Source: Clostridiales bacterium (GTDB lineage: Bacteria > Bacillota > Clostridia > Oscillospirales > Oscillospiraceae). From it: a stretch of 59,382 nt of DNA. The position numbers and the translations under genes were made by a program. Below are positions 7,759 to 15,131 of the stretch, one piece after another. Positions within the stretch are counted from its first letter, which is position 1. Each line of letters opens with the position of its first letter. The stretch spans positions 1 to 59,382 of the forward strand of contig CABIYX010000023.1 of assembly GCA_902363045.1 (NCBI GenBank), written 5' to 3'. The notes beneath the pieces are model-generated. The model saw nothing but the letters and a program-made list of their open reading frames with translations. It did not search any database and had not been told where the DNA came from.

Positions 7759-8873
7759 GCGCGACGAGCATCGGACTGCCCAAGCTGAAGATCGCCTTTG
7801 AGGTGGCGGCCCGGCAGACCATCAACCGGAGCAAGAAGGGCTATGCGGCGGTATTCGTCCGGGACGCCAAAGCCCAGGGGCTGCACAGGCTGAGCAGCGA
7901 CACCATGATCCCCAGCGAGCTGGGGGAGGCCAACCGGAGCTATATCAAGACGGCCTTTGTGGGCAGCGACCGGGGACAGCCCAGCCTGGTGTACCTGGTG
8001 GTCATCCCCACAGGGACGGAGGACACCTCCGCCCTGGAGGGCGGGCTGAAGCTGCTGGAGTCGGCGTCGGTGGACTATCTGGCCGCCCCCGCCGACGCCA
8101 CCGAGGGGGAGCTGACCGCCCTGAATCAGTGGGTGGCGGACCAGCGGGCCCGGTACCGGACGGTGAAGCTGGTGCGGCCCTTTGGAAGCAAGGGGAGCGA
8201 CAGCATGGGCGTGATCGAGCTGGATGAGACCGGCATGGCGGACGCCAATGGAGCGGTGACCGCCGGGACCGCCTGCGGCCGGCTGGCCGGGCTGCTGGCC
8301 GGGATCCCCATGGGGATGTCCGCCACCTACGCCCCTCTCCCGGAGCTGACGGCGGTGACCCCCCGGACGGAGGCGGAGCAGACCCAGGCCATCGATGGGG
8401 GAAAGCTGATCCTGATCCACGACGGACAGAAGGCCAAGATCGCCCGAGGGGTGAACAGCCTGACTACCATCCCCGTGGGGGGCAGTGCGGACTGGCGGAA
8501 GATCAAGATCGTGGAGGGGATGGACCTGATCTCCTATTTCCTGCGGACTACGGTGCAGGACAGCTGGGTGGGCCAGTACCCCAACACCTACGACAACAAG
8601 CAGCTGCTGGTGGCCTATATCCTGGAATACCTCCAGGAGCTGGAGCGGGCCGGGGTGCTGAATCCCGGGGAGAGCTACTGTGAGATCGATTACGACCGGC
8701 AGCTGAACTGGCTCAAGGCCCAGGGCGTGGAGGTGTCCGGGCTGACCCGGCAGCAGGTGCTGGAGTACCAGACCGGCTCCTGGGTGTTTATCCGGTGCGG
8801 CGGGCGGCTGGTGGACGCCATGGAGGACTTCGAGGTCCTGTTCAACGCCCAGACGCTGGCTCTGGCGGCGTAA
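7755..8873 (+). CDS. Contractile tail sheath protein (XkdK-like)
   Basis: The 372-residue sheath protein forms the contracting outer layer of the tail. Its short form, ending in domain IV-like sequence (YLQELERAGVLNPGESY, then FEVLFNAQTLALAA), matches PBSX-type sheaths. Recognisable parts are GLPKLKIAFEVAARQTINRS at the start, a central TAGTACGRLAGLLAGIPM, and IVEGMDLISYFLRTT. The start overlaps the tail-terminator stop. Presence of sheath and tube proves that this is a myovirus-type tail. Confidence 0.9.
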   Translation: MSATSIGLPKLKIAFEVAARQTINRSKKGYAAVFVRDAKAQGLHRLSSDTMIPSELGEANRSYIKTAFVGSDRGQPSLVYLVVIPTGTEDTSALEGGLKLLESASVDYLAAPADATEGELTALNQWVADQRARYRTVKLVRPFGSKGSDSMGVIELDETGMADANGAVTAGTACGRLAGLLAGIPMGMSATYAPLPELTAVTPRTEAEQTQAIDGGKLILIHDGQKAKIARGVNSLTTIPVGGSADWRKIKIVEGMDLISYFLRTTVQDSWVGQYPNTYDNKQLLVAYILEYLQELERAGVLNPGESYCEIDYDRQLNWLKAQGVEVSGLTRQQVLEYQTGSWVFIRCGGRLVDAMEDFEVLFNAQTLALAA

Positions 8874-8892
8874 GTGAGAGAGGAGGAGCAAT

Positions 8893-9333
8893 ATGGCAAG
8901 AACGATGGACAGCGCCAAGCGAATTTTGAATGGGGTATGGGGGGAGGTTTGGATCGACGGCGAGAAGATTGCTGAGTGCACCGCCTGTCAGGCCAAGGTG
9001 AGCAAGGACAAGGCCACCATCAACCTGTGCGGCCAGTTTATGAGCGACACCAAGGCCCTCAGCGGCAAGGGGACCGGGAGCCTGACCCTGTACAAGGTGG
9101 ACAGCGGCTTTTTACAGCGGCAGAGGAACCTTTAGGACGGCGTGGATGAGCGGGGGACTGTTATCACCAAGCTGAAGGACCCGGACAGCTGGGGCGCGGA
9201 GCGAGTGGCCCTGTACAACGTGAGCTTTGACGACCTGACTTTGGCGGACTGGCAGGCGGCCAAGGAGGGCAGTGTGACGGCCCCCTTCACCTTCACCCGG
9301 TATGAGCTGCTGGACACCATTGAGGCGGAGTAA
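8893..9333 (+). pseudogene. Tail tube protein (XkdM-like) with in-frame TAG
   Basis: The frame from ATG 8893 to TAA 9333 encodes a 146-codon tail tube protein, the inner channel of the contractile tail. The N-terminal part has VWGEVWIDGEKIAECTACQA and the C-terminal part has DDLTLADWQAAKEG and TAPFTFTRYELLD, all typical of the family. Codon 81 is TAG at 9133-9135, in FLQRQRNL-stop-DGVDERGTV. The aligned position in XkdM is a polar residue (Lys in B. subtilis, from memory), so Gln CAG or Lys AAG could be ancestral. No other lesion is visible. An AGGAGGAG ribosome site precedes the start. Without read-through no functional tube would be made. Confidence 0.8.
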
Positions 9334-9337
9334 GACG

Positions 9338-9365
9338 ACGCCCTCCCGGCCTGCCGGGAGGGCGT
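9338..9365 (+). other. Strong hairpin after tail tube gene
   Basis: ACGCCCTCCCGG (9338-9349) pairs perfectly with CCGGGAGGGCGT (9354-9365), a 12-bp stem with a 4-base loop. No T-run follows. It probably stabilises the abundant tube message or modulates read-through into the tail chaperone gene. Confidence 0.6.
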
Positions 9366-9383
9366 GAGAAAGGAAGTGCGCAC

Positions 9384-9785
9384 ATGGATACAAAAGAGAA
9401 GAAACCGGTGGATCTGCTGGCGATGCTGCTCCGTCCGGAGCTGCCGAATGTGAAGGAGGAGCTGCCGGAGGCCCAGTACCGGGTCAAGCGGCTGAGCGAG
9501 CTGCTGGGGCAGGAGGTGGTGTTCCGGCTGCGGGCCCTCCCCTATGGCAAGGTGCAGTCGCTGCGGGAGTCCAGGGCGGAGGACCTCAACGTACAGATCC
9601 TGCTGGCTGGCTGCGCGGAGCCGAACTGGAAGGCGCCGGAGCTGAGGGAGCGGTACGGAGGGGCCACCCCGGCGGAGACGGTCAAGGCAGTCCTGCTTCC
9701 GGGGGAGATCGAGGACCTGAGCCGGGCGGTGGAGCGGCTGTGCGGCTACCGCACCAGCACCATTGAAGCGGTAAAAAACGGCTGA
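9384..9785 (+). CDS. Tail assembly chaperone, short form (XkdN/gpG-like)
   Basis: A 133-residue protein resembling XkdN-type tail assembly chaperones: charged, helical, with VKRLSELLGQEVVFRLRALP and LPGEIEDLSRAVERLCGYR. These proteins coat the tape measure while the tail is built. It lies between the tube and tape-measure genes, the fixed place for gpG/gpGT proteins. Near its end is the heptamer A AAA AAC in the correct phase, giving a longer frameshifted product. AAAGGAAG precedes the ATG. Confidence 0.85.
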   Translation: MDTKEKKPVDLLAMLLRPELPNVKEELPEAQYRVKRLSELLGQEVVFRLRALPYGKVQSLRESRAEDLNVQILLAGCAEPNWKAPELRERYGGATPAETVKAVLLPGEIEDLSRAVERLCGYRTSTIEAVKNG

Positions 9786-9928
9786 CGGAGGGCAGCGACC
9801 CGGAGCTGGCGCTGGCGTACTATCTGTTTCACGTCCACCACTGGACGCCGGAGCAGTATTACGCGCTGAACCGGGGCGGGCGGGACCTGGTCTGGGCGCT
9901 GGCCCTCCATGAAGCGGAGCAAAATTAG
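9384..9928 (+). CDS. Tail assembly chaperone, frameshifted long form (gpGT-like)
   Basis: Slipping back one base at A AAA AAC (9773-9779) makes the ribosome bypass TGA 9783 and read CGG CTG ACG from 9779, adding about 49 residues and ending at TAG 9926-9928. The extension contains ALAYYLFHVHHWTPEQYYAL and then LVWALALHEAEQN, an aromatic, helical segment like the T domains of Xkd-type phages. The extension has no start codon of its own, which supports frameshifting. The ratio of short to long form normally matters for tail assembly. The TAG end shows that at least one phage reading frame here appears to use TAG as a true stop. Confidence 0.8.
9773..9779 (+). promoter_or_regulatory. -1 frameshift slippery heptamer A AAA AAC
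   Basis: In the zero frame the codons are GTA AAA AAC GGC TGA, so the heptamer has the X XXY YYZ phase needed for tandem slippage. It lies four bases before the zero-frame stop. Confidence 0.8.
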
Positions 9929-9935
9929 GATAAAA

Positions 9936-9959
9936 AAGCCGCCCCCGGCTGGGGGCGGT
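9936..9959 (-). terminator. Terminator of the reverse-strand membrane gene
   Basis: CCGCCCCC and GGGGGCGG form a hairpin that, on the minus strand, is followed by a T-run (plus-strand A-run 9931-9936). It closes the gene ending at 9968. It has the same design as the terminator at 5369-5393, again leaving plus-strand late transcription open. Confidence 0.72.
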
Positions 9960-9967
9960 AGATGGAT

Positions 9968-10380
9968 CTATTCCGGCTTGTACCGGCAGAGAATGTAGGT
10001 GACCCATGCGATGCAGGCACAGGTGTAGAGGAGTCCGAAGATAGTAATACCCAACATTTCGCCGCTTCCGCGCAGTTCCTCTGATAAAAAAACAGGCAGG
10101 CGAACAGCCCGACAATAAGGAAAATTTGTATGACCCGGAGAAAATCATGGTTTTCCCGGACTGAGCGGCGGTATTTCAGCTCCCGGAGCTCGTTGGGATC
10201 GCTGCACAGGGCGTTGAGCGCCTCCAGCTCGGCGTTTTTTTTCGTCAGCTCTTGGTCCAACCGCCGGAACTCCGGTGTGTTCTGCCCCTCGGCGGTGCGG
10301 CCCAGAGCCATCATCTCCACGATGAGGTCGAGGAGTTCCCCCCGCAGCTCCTCCCGGCGGTCCCACTGCCGGATGGTCAT
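9968..10380 (-). pseudogene. Reverse-strand membrane protein with homopolymer frameshift
   Basis: The ATG at 10380 has AAAGGAGG 8 bases upstream. The product starts MTIRQWDRREELRGELLDLI, has a charged coiled coil (about residues 30-85), then a hydrophobic segment IQIFLIVGLFACLFF. A run of seven T (10086-10092, minus strand) follows. In the present frame the sequence then turns into implausible polar sequence to 9925. One base back it continues as MLGITIFGLLYTCACIAWVT, clearly a second membrane segment, and ends RYKPE at TAG 9968-9970. So the intended gene is 9968-10380 with a one-base slip. Function unknown; it is probably lysogenic cargo. Confidence 0.6.
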
Positions 10381-10420
10381 GGTACGCGCCTCCTTTCCAA
10401 GCGGTATTTTAAGTAAGTTC

Positions 10421-10449
10421 ATTGTATCAGAGATTCCAAAAAAATGCAA
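10421..10449 (-). promoter_or_regulatory. Promoter of the reverse-strand membrane gene
   Basis: On the minus strand TTGCAT (10449-10444), a 17-base spacer and TACAAT (10426-10421) lie about 40 bases upstream of the ATG at 10380. Confidence 0.55.
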
Positions 10450-10464
10450 GCAGGAGGTGATACC

Positions 10465-12513
10465 ATGGCGGAAGAAGTAGGCATTGTAATGAGTCTGTAC
10501 GACCGGATCAGCCCCACTCTGAAAACCATTTCCGGGAACACCAGCGCCTTTGACAAGAGCCTGGACGAGCTGAGTCAGGGGATCCAGCAGTATGACAAGG
10601 TACAGGACGGCCTGCTGAAGGACCTGTCCGCGCTGAAAAAGGCCATGGAGGAGTCCAACCAGAAGGTCATCGCCGCCCGGAAGGAGTATAAGAAGCTCAA
10701 CGATGAGGCCAGCAAGGGGGCCCTGGACGAGGCCATCGACGAGCAGATCCGGCTGAAGCGTCAGCTGACGGAGACGGAGAGCGCTGTCCGCACCCAGAGC
10801 AGGCTGTACGAGGACCTATATGTCCAGGCCCAGAAGGCGGCCAAGGGGATCAAAGACGTATCGGCAGAGGCAGGCAAGGCGGAGAACCGGGCGGACGGCG
10901 GATCAGGCGGGATCTTGGACCGCTTGGGACGTGCCGGATTGGCCGATGTATGGGGAGAGGCAGCTTCGCAGTATATAGGTTTGCGGATCGAGAGTGAGCT
11001 GGGCCAGCCACTGGCCACGGCGGTGAGCAGCACCCTGTCAGGGGCCGCCCAAGGGGCGGCCATGGGGATGACGATGGGGTCAGTGTGGGGAATCCCTGGA
11101 GTGGTGGCCGGAGCCGCGCTCGGAGGAGCTGCGGGCCTGATCTCCGGAAGCAGCCAGGTATCCGCGGCCAAGGACGACGCCTTCAAATCCTATGTTCAGG
11201 AGAGCGTGGAGGGCCAGCTGGAGGAGATGGACACCGTCCGCACCTCCGGCTCCGCCACAGCGGGACAGCGGGAGCAGGACCAGATGGCCTTTGCCCAACG
11301 GTTTGGCAGCGACGAGGCCGCACAGGACTACCTGGACCAGGCGAAGGCCATGGCGGTGAACACCAACTACACATACGACGAGATCACGGGCTACTCCAAG
11401 AGCCTGCTGAACTCATACAGCCCGGAGGAGACCTTCGGCGTGCTCCAGAAGCTCAGCGACGCCACGGCGGGGCTGAATCTGGACAGCGGGGGCGTGTCCA
11501 TGTTTATCGCGGGGCTTTCCCGGATGCGGACCACCAACAAGGCCACCCAGGAATATCTCAATTACTTCTCAGAGCGGGGCCTGGATGTGTATGAGGCCCT
11601 GGCCCGGTCCACCGGGGCGGAGGAGAGCCGGATCGCCCAGATGGTGACGGAGGGAGACATCAGCGGTACGGAGGCGGCCCAGTCCATCCTGGACTACATC
11701 CAGGCGGAGTTTGGCGGGCTGAGCGAGAAGCTGGCCTCCACCTATGACGCTATGGCGGACAACCTGGCGGATACGGAGACCAACCTAAATGCCCGGATGG
11801 GCGAAGGGTACAATGAGGCCCGGAAGGCAGGGCTGTCGGAGCAGCAGGACTGGCTGGAGAGCGACCGGCTGGGAGAGGCTTACGAGGCCATCGGGGCCTG
11901 GAAGGCGGGGCTGGAGAACGCCAAGGAGAAGTATATCCGGGAGGCGGTCGATCATGCCATGGACTCGGAGGACTATCAGGCCGCCCAGGCGGAGGGAGAT
12001 GCCGCCGAGATGGGCCGGATCATCATGCAGGCCAAGATCAAAGGCATGGGGGAGTACAACGCCAATGAGGGCAAGGACGAGGTCCTGGCCCAGGAGGCCG
12101 CGCTGATCGAGGGGGTACGGGAGGACGCCGCGCTCAATGAGAGCTACTGGGATGCGGGGTATGCTTTGGGACAGGAGTATTCCAAGGGACGGTCGGCGGC
12201 GATGCAGGAGGATAGCTGGGCCGCGCCGGGCGACTGGAGCTATAACGCGGATCTGGACGGCGGCTCCGCCGGAGCGGGCCACGCATACGGCCTGCGGCGG
12301 GTGCCATACGACAACTATGCCGCGCTGCTCCACGAGGGGGAGCGGGTGCTCACCGCCCGGGAGGCCCGGGAGCAGGACCGGGGCGGCGGCGTTCCGTCCA
12401 TAACCGTTCAGGTGTCCGGCAACACCTTCGGGGCCAGTCTGGACGAGGAGGCGGTGGCCGCCAGGCTGGCCGACGCCATCTGGCGTAAGGTGGAGGCAGG
12501 ATACCGGGGCTGA
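10465..12513 (+). CDS. Tail tape measure protein
   Basis: A 682-residue protein that sets tail length and is threaded through the tube. The first 140 residues are coiled coil (TISGNTSAFDKSLDELSQGI, then repeated charged heptads). A glycine/alanine-rich hydrophobic stretch follows at about residues 190-235 (SGAAQGAAMGMTMGSVWGIP), then a long helical body. The C-terminus has YAALLHEGERVLTAREAREQ, a motif common at tape-measure ends. The ATG at 10465 has AGGAGGTG upstream. A reverse-strand cargo gene separates it from the chaperone gene. Confidence 0.9.
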   Translation: MAEEVGIVMSLYDRISPTLKTISGNTSAFDKSLDELSQGIQQYDKVQDGLLKDLSALKKAMEESNQKVIAARKEYKKLNDEASKGALDEAIDEQIRLKRQLTETESAVRTQSRLYEDLYVQAQKAAKGIKDVSAEAGKAENRADGGSGGILDRLGRAGLADVWGEAASQYIGLRIESELGQPLATAVSSTLSGAAQGAAMGMTMGSVWGIPGVVAGAALGGAAGLISGSSQVSAAKDDAFKSYVQESVEGQLEEMDTVRTSGSATAGQREQDQMAFAQRFGSDEAAQDYLDQAKAMAVNTNYTYDEITGYSKSLLNSYSPEETFGVLQKLSDATAGLNLDSGGVSMFIAGLSRMRTTNKATQEYLNYFSERGLDVYEALARSTGAEESRIAQMVTEGDISGTEAAQSILDYIQAEFGGLSEKLASTYDAMADNLADTETNLNARMGEGYNEARKAGLSEQQDWLESDRLGEAYEAIGAWKAGLENAKEKYIREAVDHAMDSEDYQAAQAEGDAAEMGRIIMQAKIKGMGEYNANEGKDEVLAQEAALIEGVREDAALNESYWDAGYALGQEYSKGRSAAMQEDSWAAPGDWSYNADLDGGSAGAGHAYGLRRVPYDNYAALLHEGERVLTAREAREQDRGGGVPSITVQVSGNTFGASLDEEAVAARLADAIWRKVEAGYRG

Positions 12514-12528
12514 CGAACAAAAAACAAA

Positions 12529-12553
12529 GCCCTCCCAGAGGAGCTGGGAGGGC
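12529..12553 (-). terminator. Hairpin after tape measure gene, terminator-like on minus strand
   Basis: GCCCTCCCA and TGGGAGGGC form a 9-bp stem. The A-rich stretch 12516-12528 becomes T-rich on the minus strand. It could stop reverse-strand transcripts from the following locus before they enter the tape-measure gene. Confidence 0.5.
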
Positions 12554-12563
12554 ACGACAAGGA

Positions 12564-12592
12564 TTGACAAAAGGCGGCGCGCTGTGTAGGAT
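12564..12592 (+). promoter_or_regulatory. Sigma70 promoter of a type I toxin-like mRNA
   Basis: TTGACA (12564-12569), a 17-base spacer and TAGGAT (12587-12592) form a good promoter inside the late operon. The predicted start is about 12599, giving an mRNA with a long structured leader before the small ORF at 12761 and a terminator at 12945-12984. Confidence 0.65.
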
Positions 12593-12599
12593 AAGGACA

Positions 12600-12627
12600 G
12601 GCGCTGTTACATAAAAGGCGGCCAGCC
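12600..12627 (+). repeat. Left arm of a 22-bp inverted repeat at the 5' end of the toxin-like mRNA
   Basis: GGCGCTGTTAC (12600-12610) and GGCGGCCAGCC (12617-12627), split by ATAAAA, are the exact reverse complement of 12897-12918. In an RNA running to 12984 the 5' end can pair with its own 3' region. The adjacent CACTTCCTC (12627-12635) can pair with the ribosome site GAGGAGGTG (12743-12751), with one G-U pair. Confidence 0.75.
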
Positions 12628-12760
12628 ACTTCCTCCCAAATGGGACCCCGTCAAAGACTATGGCTTTGATGGGAGACGGGACGCAAGGGAGCAAAGCGAG
12701 AAATGCCCAGACGGGCGTTTTAAGCGGAGCGGACTTTGCGGCGAGGAGGTGATGCGGATT

Positions 12761-12844
12761 ATGGGACACCGTGGAAAGCAATTCCTGCGGTACTGCATCT
12801 GTTTTGCTGTATTGGCATACATGATGACCATAAAAGCGTGCTGA
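12761..12844 (+). CDS. 27-residue hydrophobic peptide, candidate type I toxin
   Basis: The peptide has a basic start (MGHRGKQFLR), one hydrophobic segment (YCICFAVLAYMMTI) and a short charged end (KAC). This is the design of membrane-acting type I toxins. GAGGAGGTG (12743-12751) serves as ribosome site with a long spacing; an in-frame ATG at 12752 is too close to it. The leader contains an anti-Shine-Dalgarno segment and a 10-bp hairpin (12647-12656 with 12664-12673). An opposite promoter fires into its 3' end. I do not recognise the peptide; toxicity is inferred from architecture. Confidence 0.55.
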   Translation: MGHRGKQFLRYCICFAVLAYMMTIKAC

Positions 12845-12924
12845 CCGCTTGGCCGGAACCCAAACGGTCAGCAAATTGATTTTGGCTGATGAATAGGGCT
12901 GGCCGCCGTAACAGCGCCCTTCTA
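12832..12924 (-). ncRNA. Predicted antisense RNA opposite the toxin-like gene
   Basis: A minus-strand promoter at 12931-12958 would start an RNA near 12924. It would run through the complement of the toxin 3' UTR and end after a hairpin, GCTGACCG with CGGTCAGC (12872 to 12840 on the minus strand), followed by ACGCTTTTA, inside the last codons of the ORF. Length is about 90 nt. Its 5' segment is identical to the 5' segment of the toxin mRNA because of the inverted repeat. Layout matches antisense antitoxins of type I systems. Inference only. Confidence 0.5.
12897..12918 (+). repeat. Right arm of the 22-bp inverted repeat
   Basis: GGCTGGCCGCC (12897-12907) and GTAACAGCGCC (12908-12918) are the perfect reverse complement of the arm at 12600-12627 apart from its 6-base insert. 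They lie in the toxin mRNA 3' UTR and at the 5' end of the antisense RNA. Confidence 0.75.
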
Positions 12925-12930
12925 TTTCTT

Positions 12931-12958
12931 ATTATACCTGCCTGAGCCGCCTTGTCAA
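12931..12958 (-). promoter_or_regulatory. Strong reverse promoter for the antisense RNA
   Basis: On the minus strand TTGACA (12958-12953), 16 bases, then TATAAT (12936-12931), both perfect consensus. It points into the 3' end of the small hydrophobic ORF, with no protein gene in its path. It lies within the loop and left arm of the plus-strand terminator. Confidence 0.7.
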
Positions 12959-12984
12959 GAGAGATCTTAACAAGGCGGCTTTTT
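12945..12984 (+). terminator. Rho-independent terminator of the toxin-like mRNA
   Basis: AGCCGCCTTGT (12945-12955) pairs with ACAAGGCGGCT (12970-12980), an 11-bp perfect stem followed by TTTTT. It lies 23 bases before the next structural gene, so late read-through must bypass it. Confidence 0.85.
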
Positions 12985-13007
12985 ACGCCCAAAGGAGGGA
13001 GATCCTG

Positions 13008-13748
13008 ATGCTGCGGATCATGTCATTTCTGGAGGAGGCCACGGGGAAGGAGCTGGTGCTGCCGGTGACCCCGGCGAAATTTTTCTGGCGGCACCCCAAC
13101 GGGATCGAGACGGTCCAGCTGGACCAGCTGGGGGAGATCAACCTGCCGGGCGGTGCCAGGATGGGGGACTGCACCCTGGAGGACGTGATCCTCCCCGCCC
13201 AGATATACCCCTTCTGTGTGCCGGGGGCCCGGGCGGCTCCGTACGAATATCTGTATGATCTGGAGGTATGGAGCGACCGGGGGGCAAAGCTGCGGTGGAT
13301 CGTCTCCGGCACCAGCGTCAACGCCTCGGTGATGATCGAGGAGATCACACAGGGGGAGCAGGACGGCACCAACGACCTGTACCTCACCATCGTCATGCGG
13401 CAGTGGAAAAAGCCGGAGGTCCCCGTCCTCTCTGTGTCCGGCGGGAGCGCCCAGACCGCACGGGACAGCCAGACCGGGGCGGCGTCCGCCAAGACCTACA
13501 AGGTGCAGGCCGGGGACTGCCTGTGGTCCATCGCGGAGCGGTACTATGGCAGCGGAAGCCAATACAAGCGCCTGGCGGCGGCCAACCCGGCTATCAAAAA
13601 CCCCAACCTCATCTATCCGGGGCAGGTGCTCACCATCCCGGCGGCGGATGATCTTCCCACCGCCGGCCCGGACAGCGCCAGCGTCGCGCTGGCGGACGCC
13701 ACGGCATCGGTCTGGGACCCGGTCGCCCAGTCCTGGACGCTGAAATGA
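13008..13748 (+). CDS. LysM-domain tail protein (XkdP-like)
   Basis: A 246-residue baseplate or hub-associated protein. Residues 1-150 form the XkdP-type N-terminal domain; a LysM domain follows (TYKVQAGDCLWSIAERYYGS, then KNPNLIYPGQVLTIP), probably binding peptidoglycan glycan chains during injection. AAAGGAGGGA precedes the ATG. It starts just after the terminator of the type I-like locus and continues the PBSX gene order into the XkdQ-like gene. Confidence 0.85.
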   Translation: MLRIMSFLEEATGKELVLPVTPAKFFWRHPNGIETVQLDQLGEINLPGGARMGDCTLEDVILPAQIYPFCVPGARAAPYEYLYDLEVWSDRGAKLRWIVSGTSVNASVMIEEITQGEQDGTNDLYLTIVMRQWKKPEVPVLSVSGGSAQTARDSQTGAASAKTYKVQAGDCLWSIAERYYGSGSQYKRLAAANPAIKNPNLIYPGQVLTIPAADDLPTAGPDSASVALADATASVWDPVAQSWTLK

Positions 13749-13757
13749 GGTGGCGGG

Positions 13758-14744
13758 ATGGAGTACGCATATCACCTGAAGCTGGTGGAGCCGGGCGGGA
13801 GCGGCTTTCGGGACGTGACGGGGCTGGCGCAGTCCGTGACCTGGAGCGGAGACGCCAAGCAGATCGCCCGGACGCTGTCCGCCGGTCTGGCCGTCCCCCG
13901 GGACGGCAGCGTGGAAGCGCCCAACCTGGCGGAGGGGGTGGCCCTGATCCTGGAGCAGGCGGGGAAGGTCCGGTTTACCGGACAGCTGACCCAGTGCTCC
14001 ACCAGCTCCCAGACCGTAGTAGCCGATCTGTCCGCCCTGGACGGCGGCCGCTTCCTGGCGGGGAACGAGGGCTTTTACCGCTTTGACAATGTGACGCCGG
14101 AGGCAGCCGTGGCCGCGATGTGCCGGGACTTCGGTATCTTGACGGGGACGCTGGCCCCCACGGGGATCTCCGTGCGGCGGAAGTTCCCGGGGGTGGCCCT
14201 GGACAAGATCGTGACCACCCTGTACACCCTGGCGGGGGAGCAGACGGGAAAACGCTATCTGCCCCGGATCACCGGGGACGGCCGCCTGGAAGTTGTGGAG
14301 AAGCCGGGCGCGGCCAGCCTGGAGATCGTCCGGACCATGGGGGTGGCCAACAGCTGGAGTATCGAGCGGCTGTGCAACAGCGTGGCCATCTACACCGACG
14401 GCGGCCAGATGGTGCGCCGGGTGGAGGACGGGGCCTCTCAGGCCCTGAACGGGCGGCTGGAGCATACGGCGATCCAGCGCTCCGGCGAGGACGCCGGGGC
14501 GGAGGCCCGGGCCTGGCTGGAGGACCACGGGCTCCAGCAGAACCTGACGGTGGAGGTGCTGGACCCGCCCATGGAGCTGATCACCGGAGCCGCCGTCCTG
14601 CTGCGGGACACCGGGAGCGGAGTGAGCGGGCTGTTCTGGGTGGACGGGGACACCCACACCTGGAAAAACGGCCTGCACCTGGGGAAATTCAAGCTGAATT
14701 TCCGCAATTTGATGAACGAGGCCAGCGCGGGCTCGGAGCTGTGA
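13758..14744 (+). CDS. Baseplate hub protein (XkdQ-like)
   Basis: A 328-residue protein of the XkdQ/YqbQ family, structurally related to T4 gp27 hub proteins. Typical stretches are GLAQSVTWSGDAKQIARTLS near the start, VALILEQAGKVRFTGQL, and the end FWVDGDTHTWKNGLHLGKFK. It forms part of the central spike-bearing hub. It follows the LysM gene with a 9-base gap. Confidence 0.85.
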   Translation: MEYAYHLKLVEPGGSGFRDVTGLAQSVTWSGDAKQIARTLSAGLAVPRDGSVEAPNLAEGVALILEQAGKVRFTGQLTQCSTSSQTVVADLSALDGGRFLAGNEGFYRFDNVTPEAAVAAMCRDFGILTGTLAPTGISVRRKFPGVALDKIVTTLYTLAGEQTGKRYLPRITGDGRLEVVEKPGAASLEIVRTMGVANSWSIERLCNSVAIYTDGGQMVRRVEDGASQALNGRLEHTAIQRSGEDAGAEARAWLEDHGLQQNLTVEVLDPPMELITGAAVLLRDTGSGVSGLFWVDGDTHTWKNGLHLGKFKLNFRNLMNEASAGSEL

Positions 14745-14759
14745 GAGGAGGACAACGCC

Positions 14760-15131
14760 ATGAACACCTTGGAGGAGAGCGCGGGGAAGATCCTGACGGC
14801 GATCTCCGTCTCCGGCAGGCGGGAGCGGCCCATTGGACCGTTCTGCATCGGGACGGTTCTGGTGGGCAGTCAGGAGGGCCTGAAGATCTCCTGCGGGGGG
14901 ATGGAGCTGACGGCGGAGGACCTGTGGATCAATGAGGACCTGCTGGAGGGATACAGCCCCAAGCTGGTGGGCGCTCTGCCGGGCACCTGTCCGGACGGCG
15001 GGACCCTCACGCCGGTATCTGCAGACCAGCTGACCCGGGGTGAGTTCGCCCTGAAGGCCGGGGACCGGGTGGTGCTGCTGACCCTGGACGGACAGGACTA
15101 TTATCTGCTGGCAAAGGCGGTGAGGCTATGA
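14760..15131 (+). CDS. DUF2577-like baseplate protein (XkdR-like)
   Basis: A 123-residue small beta-rich protein at the XkdR position. It has RPIGPFCIGTVLVG and a C-terminal KAGDRVVLLTLDGQDYYLLA, which resembles DUF2577 proteins thought to be the spike or OB-fold part of the hub. AGAGGAGGA precedes the ATG. Its stop overlaps the next start. Confidence 0.75.
   Translation: MNTLEESAGKILTAISVSGRRERPIGPFCIGTVLVGSQEGLKISCGGMELTAEDLWINEDLLEGYSPKLVGALPGTCPDGGTLTPVSADQLTRGEFALKAGDRVVLLTLDGQDYYLLAKAVRL

Noticed and set aside
7267..9928. Whole-phage amber recoding (TAG read as Gln)
   Set aside because: Only two internal TAG codons in about 24 kb, and the frameshifted tail chaperone appears to end in TAG. 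Kept as an open alternative in the findings, not as the call.
9968..10380. Programmed frameshift at the T7 tract of the reverse-strand membrane gene
   Set aside because: The codon phase (TTT TTT TAT) does not give a canonical X XXY YYZ heptamer for tandem -1 slippage; an indel is more likely.
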